The notes under the pieces were generated by a model. That model was not told the DNA's origin. It saw only the letters and a program-made list of their open reading frames with translations, and ran no database searches. Source: DATFRX01 sp035630615 (GTDB lineage: Bacteria; Actinomycetota; Actinomycetes; Propionibacteriales; Nocardioidaceae). From it: DNA of 59,572 nt. Numbering within the stretch: the first letter of the stretch is position 1; each line of letters begins with the position of its first letter. Both the position numbers and the translations under genes were made by a program. The stretch lies in the NCBI GenBank assembly GCA_035630615.1, contig DASQKI010000067.1, positions 1 to 59,572 of the forward strand, written 5' to 3'. Positions 8,540 through 16,263 of the stretch are shown here, one piece after another.

Positions 8540-9699
8540 CCGAGCAGCGGATGAGAGAGCTTCTCCACGAGGTGGCCGACGTCGTGCCGCCTCCCAACGC
8601 CGCCGATCAGGCCTGGCGACGCTCGGTACGGGTGCGCCGCCGTCGCACGGTCGGCACAGTCCTCGCCGTGGCCGCATCGATCGTCGCCGTCGTCGGCTTG
8701 GTCAGCTTCGCCACCGACGGCACTGCGCCCGGGCCAGACCCGGTGCATCAGTCGGCGCCGGTGGCCGTCGCCCGGGTGCCGGAGGCGGCGATGGCACGGC
8801 CGGCGGACGCCCGGATCGACGGAGGCTCGGCGTGGGTCGGTCCGACCGTTGCGGAGGACGCGCGGCTCCCGCATGCCACATCGGTGCTCCCGGGCTCGAT
8901 CGACCTGGCCGGCGATTTCGAGACGACCACGCAACCCGGCCGGGCCGTCGCCGCATTCGCCGCCTCTGATTCCGAGCACCTGATGCCGGCGGTCCTGGTT
9001 GTCGATCACGGGGGCCGGGTGTCCCGATTGGATGTGTCCGATCTCGACTTGGATCTCGTGACGAAGCCGGACGACGGCTATGTGCTGCCGCTGAACATCT
9101 CCTCACTGTCTCCGGACGGCCGGCAGCTCGTCTTCGCGCAGAACGACGCTGTCGTGCTCTACAACCTGGTCACAGGCCACCATGTCGAGTGGTCGAACGG
9201 CGACGCGGATTCGTACTACGTCGGTTGGACGGAGACGACCGACGGACTGCGGATCCAGGTCGTCGATGACCTGATGAACCCAGACACCGGAAAGATCACT
9301 TACACCTCGACAGACGATGGGGAATCCGATGAGTCTGACGGCGTCGCGCTGTGGCCGGCTCGCACCGAGTGGGGTAGCAAGGCGCAGTCCGTGCTCGACC
9401 GGCCAGTTCCGGCCCTCGGACCAGGGCTCGGCGATCCCGTTCTCATCACGATCACCGGCGAGACGCAGGCCCTGCTGGCGCTGCCGGTGGAGGGCGACGA
9501 TCGGCTTCGGCCGCGAAGCCGCGTCGTAGGTTGGCTCGGACCCGACGCGGTCGCGTTCCAGTCCCAGGACTACGGGACATTTCACGTGCTTGGTTGGAAC
9601 ACCGACTCTGGTGCGGTTCAGCGCCTGACGGACGTCGCTCTGCCAAGCGACTGGGACGCGGGCGTGATCGCGTCCTGGGCTGACCTGCCACCGGCGTAG
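8536..9699 (+). CDS. Membrane-anchored protein coupled to the sigma factor (candidate anti-sigma/sensor)
   Basis: 387 aa. There is a short cytoplasmic N-terminus (residues 1-35) rich in charge, a basic patch VRRRRTVG, then one membrane helix (~41-60) and a large extracytoplasmic part. The outer domain contains SLSPDGRQLVFAQNDAVVLYN and similar strand-turn-strand repeats, suggesting a TolB/WD40-like beta-propeller. The cytoplasmic part has no obvious zinc-binding anti-sigma HxxxCxxC motif. It overlaps the sigma gene by ATGA. A role as the sigma factor's membrane regulator is inferred from position and topology only. Confidence 0.75.
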   Translation: MTEQRMRELLHEVADVVPPPNAADQAWRRSVRVRRRRTVGTVLAVAASIVAVVGLVSFATDGTAPGPDPVHQSAPVAVARVPEAAMARPADARIDGGSAWVGPTVAEDARLPHATSVLPGSIDLAGDFETTTQPGRAVAAFAASDSEHLMPAVLVVDHGGRVSRLDVSDLDLDLVTKPDDGYVLPLNISSLSPDGRQLVFAQNDAVVLYNLVTGHHVEWSNGDADSYYVGWTETTDGLRIQVVDDLMNPDTGKITYTSTDDGESDESDGVALWPARTEWGSKAQSVLDRPVPALGPGLGDPVLITITGETQALLALPVEGDDRLRPRSRVVGWLGPDAVAFQSQDYGTFHVLGWNTDSGAVQRLTDVALPSDWDAGVIASWADLPPA

Positions 9700-9715
9700 C
9701 TGACGGCATCGTCAG
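9700..9715. terminator. Short hairpin shared by convergent stops
   Basis: CTGACG (9700-9705) and CGTCAG (9710-9715) form a perfect 6-bp stem with a GCAT loop. It starts right after the stop at 9699 and covers the stop of the kinase gene on the other strand. Too short to be a strong terminator on its own. Confidence 0.45.
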
Positions 9716-11724
9716 ACGATGGTCAGGGTGACCGTCGAACCCCACGGCAGGGTGCTGTTGGCCGGCGGATCCTGGGCGGCGACCTTCCTGAGACCGAGAT
9801 AGTTGTCGGCCCGTACGACGTCGACCTTGAAGCCGGTGTCCTTCATCGCCTTGGCCGCGTCCTTGATGTCCCAGCCGAACACGTCGGGCACCGGGACTGC
9901 CGACGGCCCGGCCGACACGGTCAGCGTGATCGTGTCGCCTTTGTGCCCGGTGGTGCCCCCGCTCGGGTCCTGCGAGATGACGCGGTTGGGCGCGATCTCC
10001 TCGCTGTGCTCCCGTACGGGTTCGACGTCGAAGCCGAGCTCGTCCAGGCCGGCCTTCGCCTCACCGGCCCAACTGCCGGTGAAGTCGGGGATCTGGACCG
10101 GCACCGGTCCCGTGCTGATCACGAGATCGATGATGGTGCCGGTCTTGACGTCGGTGCCGGGCTCGATGCTGGTCTCGGCAACGGTGCCTTCCGGGTATTT
10201 GCCGTTGTGCTTCTCGGCAACGTCGCCGACTTCGAGGTCGTTCTGCTGGAGCAGGTCGGTGGCCTGGTCGAGGGTCTTGCCGAGCACGTCCGGGACTTCG
10301 TAGCGCTCCTTGCCCTTGCTGATGACCAACTCGACCGTGTCGCCGTCCGGGATCCGGTCACCCGGACCGGGGTCGGACGAGATGATTCGGCCGGCCGGCA
10401 CCGTCTCGGAGAATTCCTCCGACACCACGTCGATACCGAGGCCGGCATCTCCGGCGACATCGGAAGCCTGGTCGACGGTGAGGCCGGTGAGCGTCGGCGT
10501 GGTCGTAAACCGCCCGACGCCGATGTACCAGCCGCCGATGCCCGCGATGATCGCCAGCACGACGACGACGATGACCGAGATCAGGCCGCGGCGCCGCTTG
10601 CGCCTTTGCGGCTGGCCCTCCGGCGACATGTCGACGCCGTAGCGAGCCGTCAGAGGCGGGGGTGGGATCGAGGCGCCCGCCGGCGGCATCATCGGATCGG
10701 GCGGTCCCGCGGGTCCGGGTCTGCCGGCGACGAGGGTGTGCTCCGGCCCGTTGGTCGGCATCGGCTGGTCGTCGAAGAGCGGCGGCGCCCACGGTTCCTC
10801 GACGGTGGCCTCGGCGAGCGGTGACCGGGGCAGCAGGTCTTGGGTCAGCTCCGGATCGTCGGGCAGGCCCTGGTCGAGAGCGTTGCGCACTCGCCGGGCC
10901 TGTCGGAGCAGCACCTTGGCGTCTGCTGGCCGGAGGTCGCGCTCGCGAGCGGTCGTGCGGGCGACCAGCGCGTCGAGGTACGGCGGAAGCCCCGGCACCA
11001 GCTGCGACGGCGGTGGCACGTCGTCGTGGACGTGCTTGTATGCCACCTGAATCGGCGTGTCACCCTCATGTGGCTTCCGGCCGGTGAGCATCTCGTAGAG
11101 CATCACGCCGCATGCGTAGACGTCAGAGCGGGCGTCGGCTCCTTTGTGCAAGACCAGCTCAGGCGCCAGATAGGACACGGTGCCGACCAAGACGCCGCCG
11201 GTCGCGGTCGCTGCGGTGGTGGCGCTGACGGCGCGGGCCAACCCGAAGTCGGCGACCTTGACGGCGCCGTCGGTGCTGATCAGCACGTTTTCGGGCTTGA
11301 GGTCGCGATGCACCAGGCGGGCGTCGTGGGCGGCCGTGACCGCGACCAGGACCTGCTCGAGCATCGCGACCGCGCGCTGTGGCGGCAGCGGTGCCTCCTT
11401 GTTCAGCAGCGCCCGGAGGGTCTGGCCCTCGACGTACTCCATGACGAGATAGACGATGCCGTCGTCGTCGCCCTGGTCGAAGACGGCCACGACACTCGCG
11501 TGGTTGAGCCGGGCCGCCGACCGCGCCTCTCGCACGAAACGCGCGGCGAACTCGTCGTCGCTGCCCAGGCCCGCGTGCATGACTTTGACCGCGACCGACC
11601 TATCGAGTCGGGTGTCGGTCGCGGTATAGACGGTGGCCATTCCGCCGCGGGCGACGCGCGCCTCGATGCGGTAGCGACCGTCGAGCAGGCGTCCGATCAT
11701 CGGGTCGCTGCTCGTGATGGACAC
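9712..11724 (-). CDS. Transmembrane Ser/Thr protein kinase with four PASTA domains
   Basis: 670 aa. The kinase domain (~10-280) has ARGGMATVY (glycine loop), AVKVM with Lys47, HRDLKPEN with Asp141, DFG with Asp159 and a Thr-rich activation loop. A Pro-rich linker follows, then a basic stop-transfer (QRRKRRRG) and one membrane helix (~381-402). About 265 extracellular residues carry four PASTA repeats, which in PknB/StkP bind muropeptides or lipid II. The GTG at 11724 has AGGAG 5 nt upstream; the longer frame to 11811 lacks support. Next to it is an Rv2175c-type gene, whose mycobacterial homologue is a substrate of PknL. PknL lacks PASTA repeats, so this kinase occupies PknL's place with PknB's architecture. 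Confidence 0.93.
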   Translation of the reverse strand: MSITSSDPMIGRLLDGRYRIEARVARGGMATVYTATDTRLDRSVAVKVMHAGLGSDDEFAARFVREARSAARLNHASVVAVFDQGDDDGIVYLVMEYVEGQTLRALLNKEAPLPPQRAVAMLEQVLVAVTAAHDARLVHRDLKPENVLISTDGAVKVADFGLARAVSATTAATATGGVLVGTVSYLAPELVLHKGADARSDVYACGVMLYEMLTGRKPHEGDTPIQVAYKHVHDDVPPPSQLVPGLPPYLDALVARTTARERDLRPADAKVLLRQARRVRNALDQGLPDDPELTQDLLPRSPLAEATVEEPWAPPLFDDQPMPTNGPEHTLVAGRPGPAGPPDPMMPPAGASIPPPPLTARYGVDMSPEGQPQRRKRRRGLISVIVVVVLAIIAGIGGWYIGVGRFTTTPTLTGLTVDQASDVAGDAGLGIDVVSEEFSETVPAGRIISSDPGPGDRIPDGDTVELVISKGKERYEVPDVLGKTLDQATDLLQQNDLEVGDVAEKHNGKYPEGTVAETSIEPGTDVKTGTIIDLVISTGPVPVQIPDFTGSWAGEAKAGLDELGFDVEPVREHSEEIAPNRVISQDPSGGTTGHKGDTITLTVSAGPSAVPVPDVFGWDIKDAAKAMKDTGFKVDVVRADNYLGLRKVAAQDPPANSTLPWGSTVTLTIV

Positions 11725-11877
11725 GGGTTCTCCTGTCGTGACTCGACGGCCCGCGGGTGCCACGAGCCAGTCCCGCGGGCATGCGGGTCCGACTCGCAGT
11801 GTAAGGGCCACAGGGTCGCCGGCCGATCAGCCGCGCCTGTTGTGGCCCGCTCGGCGGCGACATGCGAGGCTGATCCC

Positions 11878-12228
11878 ATGAGCGACAACGCGACGATAAC
11901 GGACGCTCTCATCGACGATTGGCTGAGTCAGGAAGACGTCGCGAAGCGCCTCGGCGTGCCGACGTCGAAGGTCCGCCAGCTCGCCCGCGACCACCAGCTG
12001 GTGATGCTCCCCAAGGGGCGGGTGCCGGCTCTGTTTCTCGACGACAACGGCTTGGTGAAAGGGCTTCCCGGCACGCTGACGCTGCTCGCCGACGCCGGCT
12101 ACGACGACACCGAGGCGATGCGTTGGCTGTTTACGGCCGACGAGTCGCTGCCGGGCCGGCCGATCGACGCGCTGCGCGCCAACCGCGGCACCGAGGTGCG
12201 TCGGCGCGCCCAAGCGCTGGGCTTTTGA
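11878..12228 (+). CDS. Rv2175c-like helix-turn-helix DNA-binding protein
   Basis: 116 aa, matching the Rv2175c family: an N-terminal winged HTH (DWLSQEDVAKRLGVPTSKVRQLARDH) and a C-terminal part with KGLPGTLTLLADAGYDD and AMRWLFTADESLPG. In M. tuberculosis, Rv2175c binds DNA and loses binding when PknL phosphorylates an N-terminal Thr. Here Thr residues near the start (NATITDAL) are plausible targets. It diverges from the PASTA kinase gene, 153 bp apart. No ribosome-binding site is clear. Its TGA overlaps the ATG of the RNase gene by 1 nt. Confidence 0.9.
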   Translation: MSDNATITDALIDDWLSQEDVAKRLGVPTSKVRQLARDHQLVMLPKGRVPALFLDDNGLVKGLPGTLTLLADAGYDDTEAMRWLFTADESLPGRPIDALRANRGTEVRRRAQALGF

Positions 12229-12457
12229 TGTCCGACTGGCCGTCGCGGCTGCCGTCGCCGTACGCCCAAGACGGGGCGACGTTCCTCAATCTCGAACGCC
12301 TCCTGCCGGATCGAGTCGACGGCTACTACCGCGAGTACACCGTCGAAACGCCGGGTTCGTCGGATCGCGGCCGCGCCGGCTCGTGCTGGGGGAGTCGAGT
12401 GAGCTGTACTACAGCGATGATCACTACTCTTCATTCGTGGAGGTGGAGATCAAATGA
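12228..12457 (+). pseudogene. Barnase/RNase Sa-like ribonuclease, one-base frameshift
   Basis: From ATG 12228 the frame gives LNLERLLPDRVDGYYREYTV, with the expected catalytic Glu at residue 36, up to PGSSDRG. Near 12375-12377 the frame breaks. In the next frame it resumes as RLVLGESSELYYSDDHYSSF, with catalytic Arg ~51 and His ~66, ending in TGA 12455-12457. One inserted base would restore a 76-aa guanyl-specific RNase whose Glu-Arg-His spacing (15, 15) is close to RNase Sa. No signal peptide is present. The unshifted frame runs on to 12533 without Arg or His, so it would be inactive. The intended stop overlaps the barstar ATG by 4 nt, a toxin-immunity arrangement. Confidence 0.85.
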
Positions 12458-12885
12458 GTGGGCTTGCGGCATTGCTCGCCGGTCGGAAGCCGGTCGGCGT
12501 CTACCACTGGTCGTCGCCGATGCGTCGCGGTGACATTCGGCACTGCGCCGAGCACGCCAGGTGGCATTGCGTCGTGCTCGACACGATCGAGGCGACCGAC
12601 GCGGACGGTTTTCACGAGGCGGTTGCCTCGACGTTCGGGTTACCCGAGTGGTACGGCCGCAACCTCGACGCGCTGACCGACATGCTGCGCGACGGCCCGG
12701 GCCCGACCGACCGGCCGACTCTGATCGTCTGGGAGGGCTGGGCGTCGCTGGCTAAGGCCGACGAGACGACCGCCCGACGCGTGATCGACGTGTTCGTCGA
12801 CCGGGCCGGGCAGCCGCCCTCGTTTGCCGTCGTCCTGCACGGGCCGGGGCCTGATCTCGACTTCGCCGAGCTCGACCCGCACTGA
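12454..12885 (+). CDS. Barstar-family RNase inhibitor
   Basis: 143 aa. The diagnostic region is GFHEAVASTFGLPEWYGRN followed by LDALTDML, where the two Asp correspond to the barnase-contacting Asp35/Asp39 of barstar. The C-terminus (FAVVLHGPGPDLDF) also fits. It should bind and block the RNase encoded just upstream. The N-terminal ~45 residues (VYHWSSPMRRGDIRHCAEHA) extend beyond minimal barstar, as in many actinobacterial members. The start ATG lies inside the RNase stop region (ATGA), with GGAGGTGGAG just upstream. It appears intact, unlike its partner. Confidence 0.9.
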   Translation: MSGLAALLAGRKPVGVYHWSSPMRRGDIRHCAEHARWHCVVLDTIEATDADGFHEAVASTFGLPEWYGRNLDALTDMLRDGPGPTDRPTLIVWEGWASLAKADETTARRVIDVFVDRAGQPPSFAVVLHGPGPDLDFAELDPH

Positions 12886-12888
12886 GCA

Positions 12889-14202
12889 CTAGAGCGGCGC
12901 GATGTTGTGGTGCCGCCGGAACATGTTGCTCGGGTCATATACCCGCTTGATCTCGCGCAGCTGGGCGTAGTTCGCCGACGTGAAGGCGTCGACGGTACGA
13001 GCCGGGTCGTGCAGCCAGTTGAGGAACGATCCGCCGGTGGCATACGCCGCCAGCGGCGCCGTCGCCTCGGCCGAGCCGTCGATGGTGAACGACAGCGGCG
13101 TGTCCCGGTGACTGACCGGACCCGCGTCGGTGCCCGCCCGGGCCATCGCTCCGCCCCACTGCCGGACCTCGACCGCTGAGATGGTCGGCTGGTCGCCGGC
13201 GACGGCGTCGACGACGGTCCCGATCAACGGATCGGGCAGCGCGTCGTACATCTCGAACTGCCGGGGCGGCGTTCCGCCGACGGTCGCGGCGTCGGTATAG
13301 GTCATCGGCCGGAAGTCGTCGACGATCGCAGCGCCCGCGACTCGACGCAGCGGCCGAAGAGCCCGCTGACCGTCGGCCGGCGCTCCGACGTAGAAGCCGC
13401 GGATCGCGAGGACGGGACCGTCGACGTCGGCCTTCGGCGACTGCTGCATGACGACGATGGTCGTGGTGAGCTCGTCGGGCTGGGTCGCGGCCCACTCGCG
13501 GTAGAACGCCAGAGTCTCGGTGGCCCGGTCGATCGGGTGGTACGACGCGCCGCCATAGGCCTGGGCGACGGGGTGCAGCCGGAACTCGAGCGCGGTGACC
13601 ACGCCGAAGTTGCCGCTGCCGCCTCGGAGCGCCCAGAACAGGTCGGCGTGGACGCCGCGGCTTGCGGTCAGGTGTCGCCCGTCGGCGGTGACGATGTCGA
13701 CCCGCAGCAGGCTGTCCGCGGCGAATCCGTACGCGCGGCCCAGCCATCCGATGCCGCCGCCGAGGGTGTAGCCGGCGACGCCAACCGATGGCGACGAACC
13801 TGACAGCGGCGCCAGGCCGAACGGCGCGGCCGCCGCGATGACGTCGCTCCAGCGGGCACCGGGACCGACCCTGGCGGTCCGGCGGTCCGGGTCGACGAGG
13901 ACCTGCGCCATCCGCGAGGTCTTGACGAGGACGCCGCCATCGGAGGGGATGAAGGTGCCGTGTCCGGTGGCCTGGACGGCGAACGGCAGGTCGTGCCCGC
14001 GCGCCACCCGGATGGCGGCCTGGACGTCAGTGGGGGTGGTGGCTTCCGCGACCACAGCCGGCCGCGAGTCGAAGGCCGGGTTGAGTGCCGCGCGCTGGGC
14101 GTCGTAGGTCTCGTCGCCCGGGACGTGGATGGGTCCGCCAAAGCTTCGCAGTAACTCGGCGACCGGCGCGTCGGTGGTGGTTGTCAATGCTGAGACGGTC
14201 AT
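12889..14202 (-). CDS. FAD-linked oxidoreductase, BBE family
   Basis: 437 aa. The N-terminal PCMH-type FAD domain shows VQATGHGTF, whose His matches the site of covalent FAD attachment, and GVAGYTLGGGIGWLGRAYG. The second covalent Cys of bicovalent members is not seen. FWALRGGSGNFGVV is the usual mid-domain motif. The C-terminus ends with the BBE tail (RVYDPSNMFRRHHNIAPL). Such enzymes oxidise sugars or natural products; the substrate is unknown. GGAGG precedes ATG 14202. The MFS exporter gene lies upstream on the same strand, but a hairpin separates them. Confidence 0.9.
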   Translation of the reverse strand: MTVSALTTTTDAPVAELLRSFGGPIHVPGDETYDAQRAALNPAFDSRPAVVAEATTPTDVQAAIRVARGHDLPFAVQATGHGTFIPSDGGVLVKTSRMAQVLVDPDRRTARVGPGARWSDVIAAAAPFGLAPLSGSSPSVGVAGYTLGGGIGWLGRAYGFAADSLLRVDIVTADGRHLTASRGVHADLFWALRGGSGNFGVVTALEFRLHPVAQAYGGASYHPIDRATETLAFYREWAATQPDELTTTIVVMQQSPKADVDGPVLAIRGFYVGAPADGQRALRPLRRVAGAAIVDDFRPMTYTDAATVGGTPPRQFEMYDALPDPLIGTVVDAVAGDQPTISAVEVRQWGGAMARAGTDAGPVSHRDTPLSFTIDGSAEATAPLAAYATGGSFLNWLHDPARTVDAFTSANYAQLREIKRVYDPSNMFRRHHNIAPL

Positions 14203-14315
14203 CGCGGCGTCCTCCTGTTCGTTGTCGTCGTATCGATCGTCGGTGGTGGGTGGGGTCGTTCACATCGGCCTAGGGGCGGCCGTTGGTCTACGTCGGTGGC
14301 GGTAAGCCCTAGCCA

Positions 14316-14339
14316 GGGGTGCGCCGCTCGGCGTACCCC
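14316..14339 (-). terminator. Hairpin downstream of the MFS exporter gene
   Basis: GGGGTGCGCC and GGCGTACCCC form a 10-bp stem (one G-U pair) around a GCTC loop, 9 nt after the MFS stop on the minus strand. No T-run follows. Confidence 0.6.
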
Positions 14340-14348
14340 CGGCTTCGC

Positions 14349-15851
14349 TCAGTGGGCCGCGGGGCCGGTCAGCTCCGGGGCGGCGAGCTCGGTCTCCTCC
14401 TCGGGACGGTCGGGCCGCAACACGGTGGCGGCGACGGCGATCGCAGCCACGACCAAGCCGGCCGCAATGACGAACGCCAGGCGGTACCCGCCGGTGAGCG
14501 CCGTGGTCAGGTCGTGGCCGTCGGCCACCAGGTTTTCGGTCCGGGTCGCCGAGACCGTCGCCAGGACGGCCAACCCGAGGGCGGCGCCGACCTGCATCGT
14601 CGTGTTGACCAATCCGGACGCGAGACCGGCGTCCTCTGGCGTCGCACCCGACATCGACAGGGTCATCAGGGCGGGGAAGGCGGTGCCGACACCGGCGCCG
14701 ATCAGCAGCGTCGACGGGAAGACGTCGACGAGGTAGCTGCCATCGACCGGCACTCGGGCCACCAGCGCGAGGCCCAGCGCGATCAGGGCCAGGCCGGGCA
14801 CGAGCAGCCGAGCCGCACCGAACCGGGTGATCAGGGGCTCCGAGTAGCGCACCGACAGGGTGCCCATGACGATGGTGGTGGGCAGGAACGCCAGTCCGGT
14901 CTCGAGCGCGTTGTAGTGCAGGATCTCCTGCAGGTACAGGACGCCGAGGAAGAACATTCCGAACATTCCCGCGACGGTCAGGGCCTGGATCACGTTCGCG
15001 GCCGAGACGTTGCGCGACGCGAAGATCCGTAGCGGCACCAGCGGGTTGGCCGCGGTGGCCTCACGGACCACGAAGCCGACCAGCAGCGCGATGGCGACCG
15101 CGCCGAACTTCAGCGTCGAGGCCGCGGTCCATCCGTGCTCGGCGGCCGGCTGGACGATGGTGTAGACACCCAGCATCAGTGCGCTGGTGATCAGGGCCGC
15201 GCCGAGGATGTCGGTGCCGCTGCCGAAGCCAGCGCCCTTGTCCTTGTCGAGGTAACGCACGGCGAACACCGCTGTCGCGACGCCGATCGGCAGGTTGATG
15301 AAGAAGATCCAGTGCCAGTTGATCGCCTGGGTCAACACGCCTCCGGCGAGCAGTCCTACGGAGCCGCCGGCCGAGGCGACGAAGGCGTAGACGCCGATCG
15401 CCCTGGCCTGATCCCGGGGCTCGGGGAACAGCGTGACGATCATGCCCAGGATGACGGCGGAGGTCATCGCGCCGCCAACGCCTTGCACGAACCGGGCGGC
15501 GACCAGCACCTCTTGGCTCTCCGCGATGCCGCAGACGAACGACGCTGCGGTGAAGACTCCGAGGCCGGCGAGGAACACGCCGCGTCGGGAGATCAGGTCG
15601 CCGAGCCGGCCGGCCAGGAGGAGCAGCCCGCCGAAGGCGATGAGGTACGCGTTGACGACCCAGGCGAGGCTGGACTGCGTGAAGCCGAGGTCGGTCTGGA
15701 TGGCCGGCAGCGCCACGTTGACGACGGTGGCGTCGAGCACGATCATCAGCATGCCCACGCACAGCACGATCAGGGCGGCCCACCGGTTGCGGTCGGGCGC
15801 GCTCGCGGTTGGTCCGGCCTCGGGGGCGGTCTCGATCTGTGTGGTGCTCAT
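14349..15851 (-). CDS. MFS drug exporter, DHA2 (EmrB/QacA) type
   Basis: 500 aa with about 14 hydrophobic helices, the DHA2 number. Motif D1-like LDATVVNVALPAIQ sits in helix 1. GRLGDLISRRGVF (motif A) follows helix 2. The helix 5 region has GGSVGLLAGGVL, resembling antiporter motif C, and NWHWIFFINLPIG is typical of this family. It likely exports a lipophilic compound using the proton gradient. The start ATG 15851 has GAAGGGA upstream. No regulator gene is adjacent, but the upstream DNA has two palindromes that could bind one. Confidence 0.9.
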   Translation of the reverse strand: MSTTQIETAPEAGPTASAPDRNRWAALIVLCVGMLMIVLDATVVNVALPAIQTDLGFTQSSLAWVVNAYLIAFGGLLLLAGRLGDLISRRGVFLAGLGVFTAASFVCGIAESQEVLVAARFVQGVGGAMTSAVILGMIVTLFPEPRDQARAIGVYAFVASAGGSVGLLAGGVLTQAINWHWIFFINLPIGVATAVFAVRYLDKDKGAGFGSGTDILGAALITSALMLGVYTIVQPAAEHGWTAASTLKFGAVAIALLVGFVVREATAANPLVPLRIFASRNVSAANVIQALTVAGMFGMFFLGVLYLQEILHYNALETGLAFLPTTIVMGTLSVRYSEPLITRFGAARLLVPGLALIALGLALVARVPVDGSYLVDVFPSTLLIGAGVGTAFPALMTLSMSGATPEDAGLASGLVNTTMQVGAALGLAVLATVSATRTENLVADGHDLTTALTGGYRLAFVIAAGLVVAAIAVAATVLRPDRPEEETELAAPELTGPAAH

Positions 15852-15895
15852 CGGGGGTTTCCCTTCGGGTTTCAGGTGGGGCCTTTACCTACACC

Positions 15896-15941
15896 TCGAA
15901 CGAGGAGCCTCCGGATCGACATCTCGTGCGAAGAAATTTCT
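15896..15941. promoter_or_regulatory. Two palindromes upstream of the MFS exporter
   Basis: CCTCGAACGAGG (15896-15907; arms CCTCG/CGAGG) and the perfect 12-mer AAGAAATTTCTT (15930-15941) lie 45-90 bp before the MFS start. The second is strikingly AT-rich in this genome. They are candidate operators; which factor binds is unknown. Confidence 0.45.
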
Positions 15942-16036
15942 TGGCCGCCGGTTTGAGGCCGCGAGTCTCGGTGGCGGTCGCTGGTATTGACCGGAGTGGG
16001 AGTGAAAACTCATCGGTCTGCCCCTGACTTTGTTCG

Positions 16037-16258
16037 ATGCTGGCTGTCTCGCCTACCGAAAAGGCTCGTCTCTCAGGGCCTGACAAACATCGGCCAGCTG
16101 CGGAGCGACCGTCGGGGACGGTGTCGTTCCTGCTCACCGGCGTCGCGGACACTTCCGGACTGTGGGAGGTGGCGGCCGAGACGGCGGCGACCGCCGTCCG
16201 GCGTTATCTCGTCCTGATCGGCGACGCTCGCCGGCCGCTACCTCGACGCCGACTAGAG
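16037..16258 (+). pseudogene. Remnant of a class III adenylate/guanylate cyclase-domain gene
   Basis: The 411-bp gap between the MFS and HEAT-repeat genes holds one open stretch with recognisable homology: SGTVSFLLTGVADTSGLWE, then AVRRYLVLIGDA. This matches the start of cyclase domains (GTVTFLFTDVEGSTRLWE...). The metal-binding Asp after FLFT is Gly here, and the match stops after about 40 residues, where the frame runs into the antisense of the HEAT gene. It therefore looks like the degraded 5' end of a cyclase or LuxR-type cyclase regulator. The rest of this gap shows only the MFS upstream palindromes. Confidence 0.5.
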
Positions 16259-16263
16259 GCGCC

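Noticed and set aside
6338..8677. 779-residue open frame on the minus strand
   Set aside because: Antisense to phoD and the sigma gene; no recognisable domain.
15889..16152. 87-residue minus-strand frame upstream of the MFS gene
   Set aside because: No ribosome-binding site or homology; composition fits non-coding DNA. The opposite strand has the cyclase remnant.
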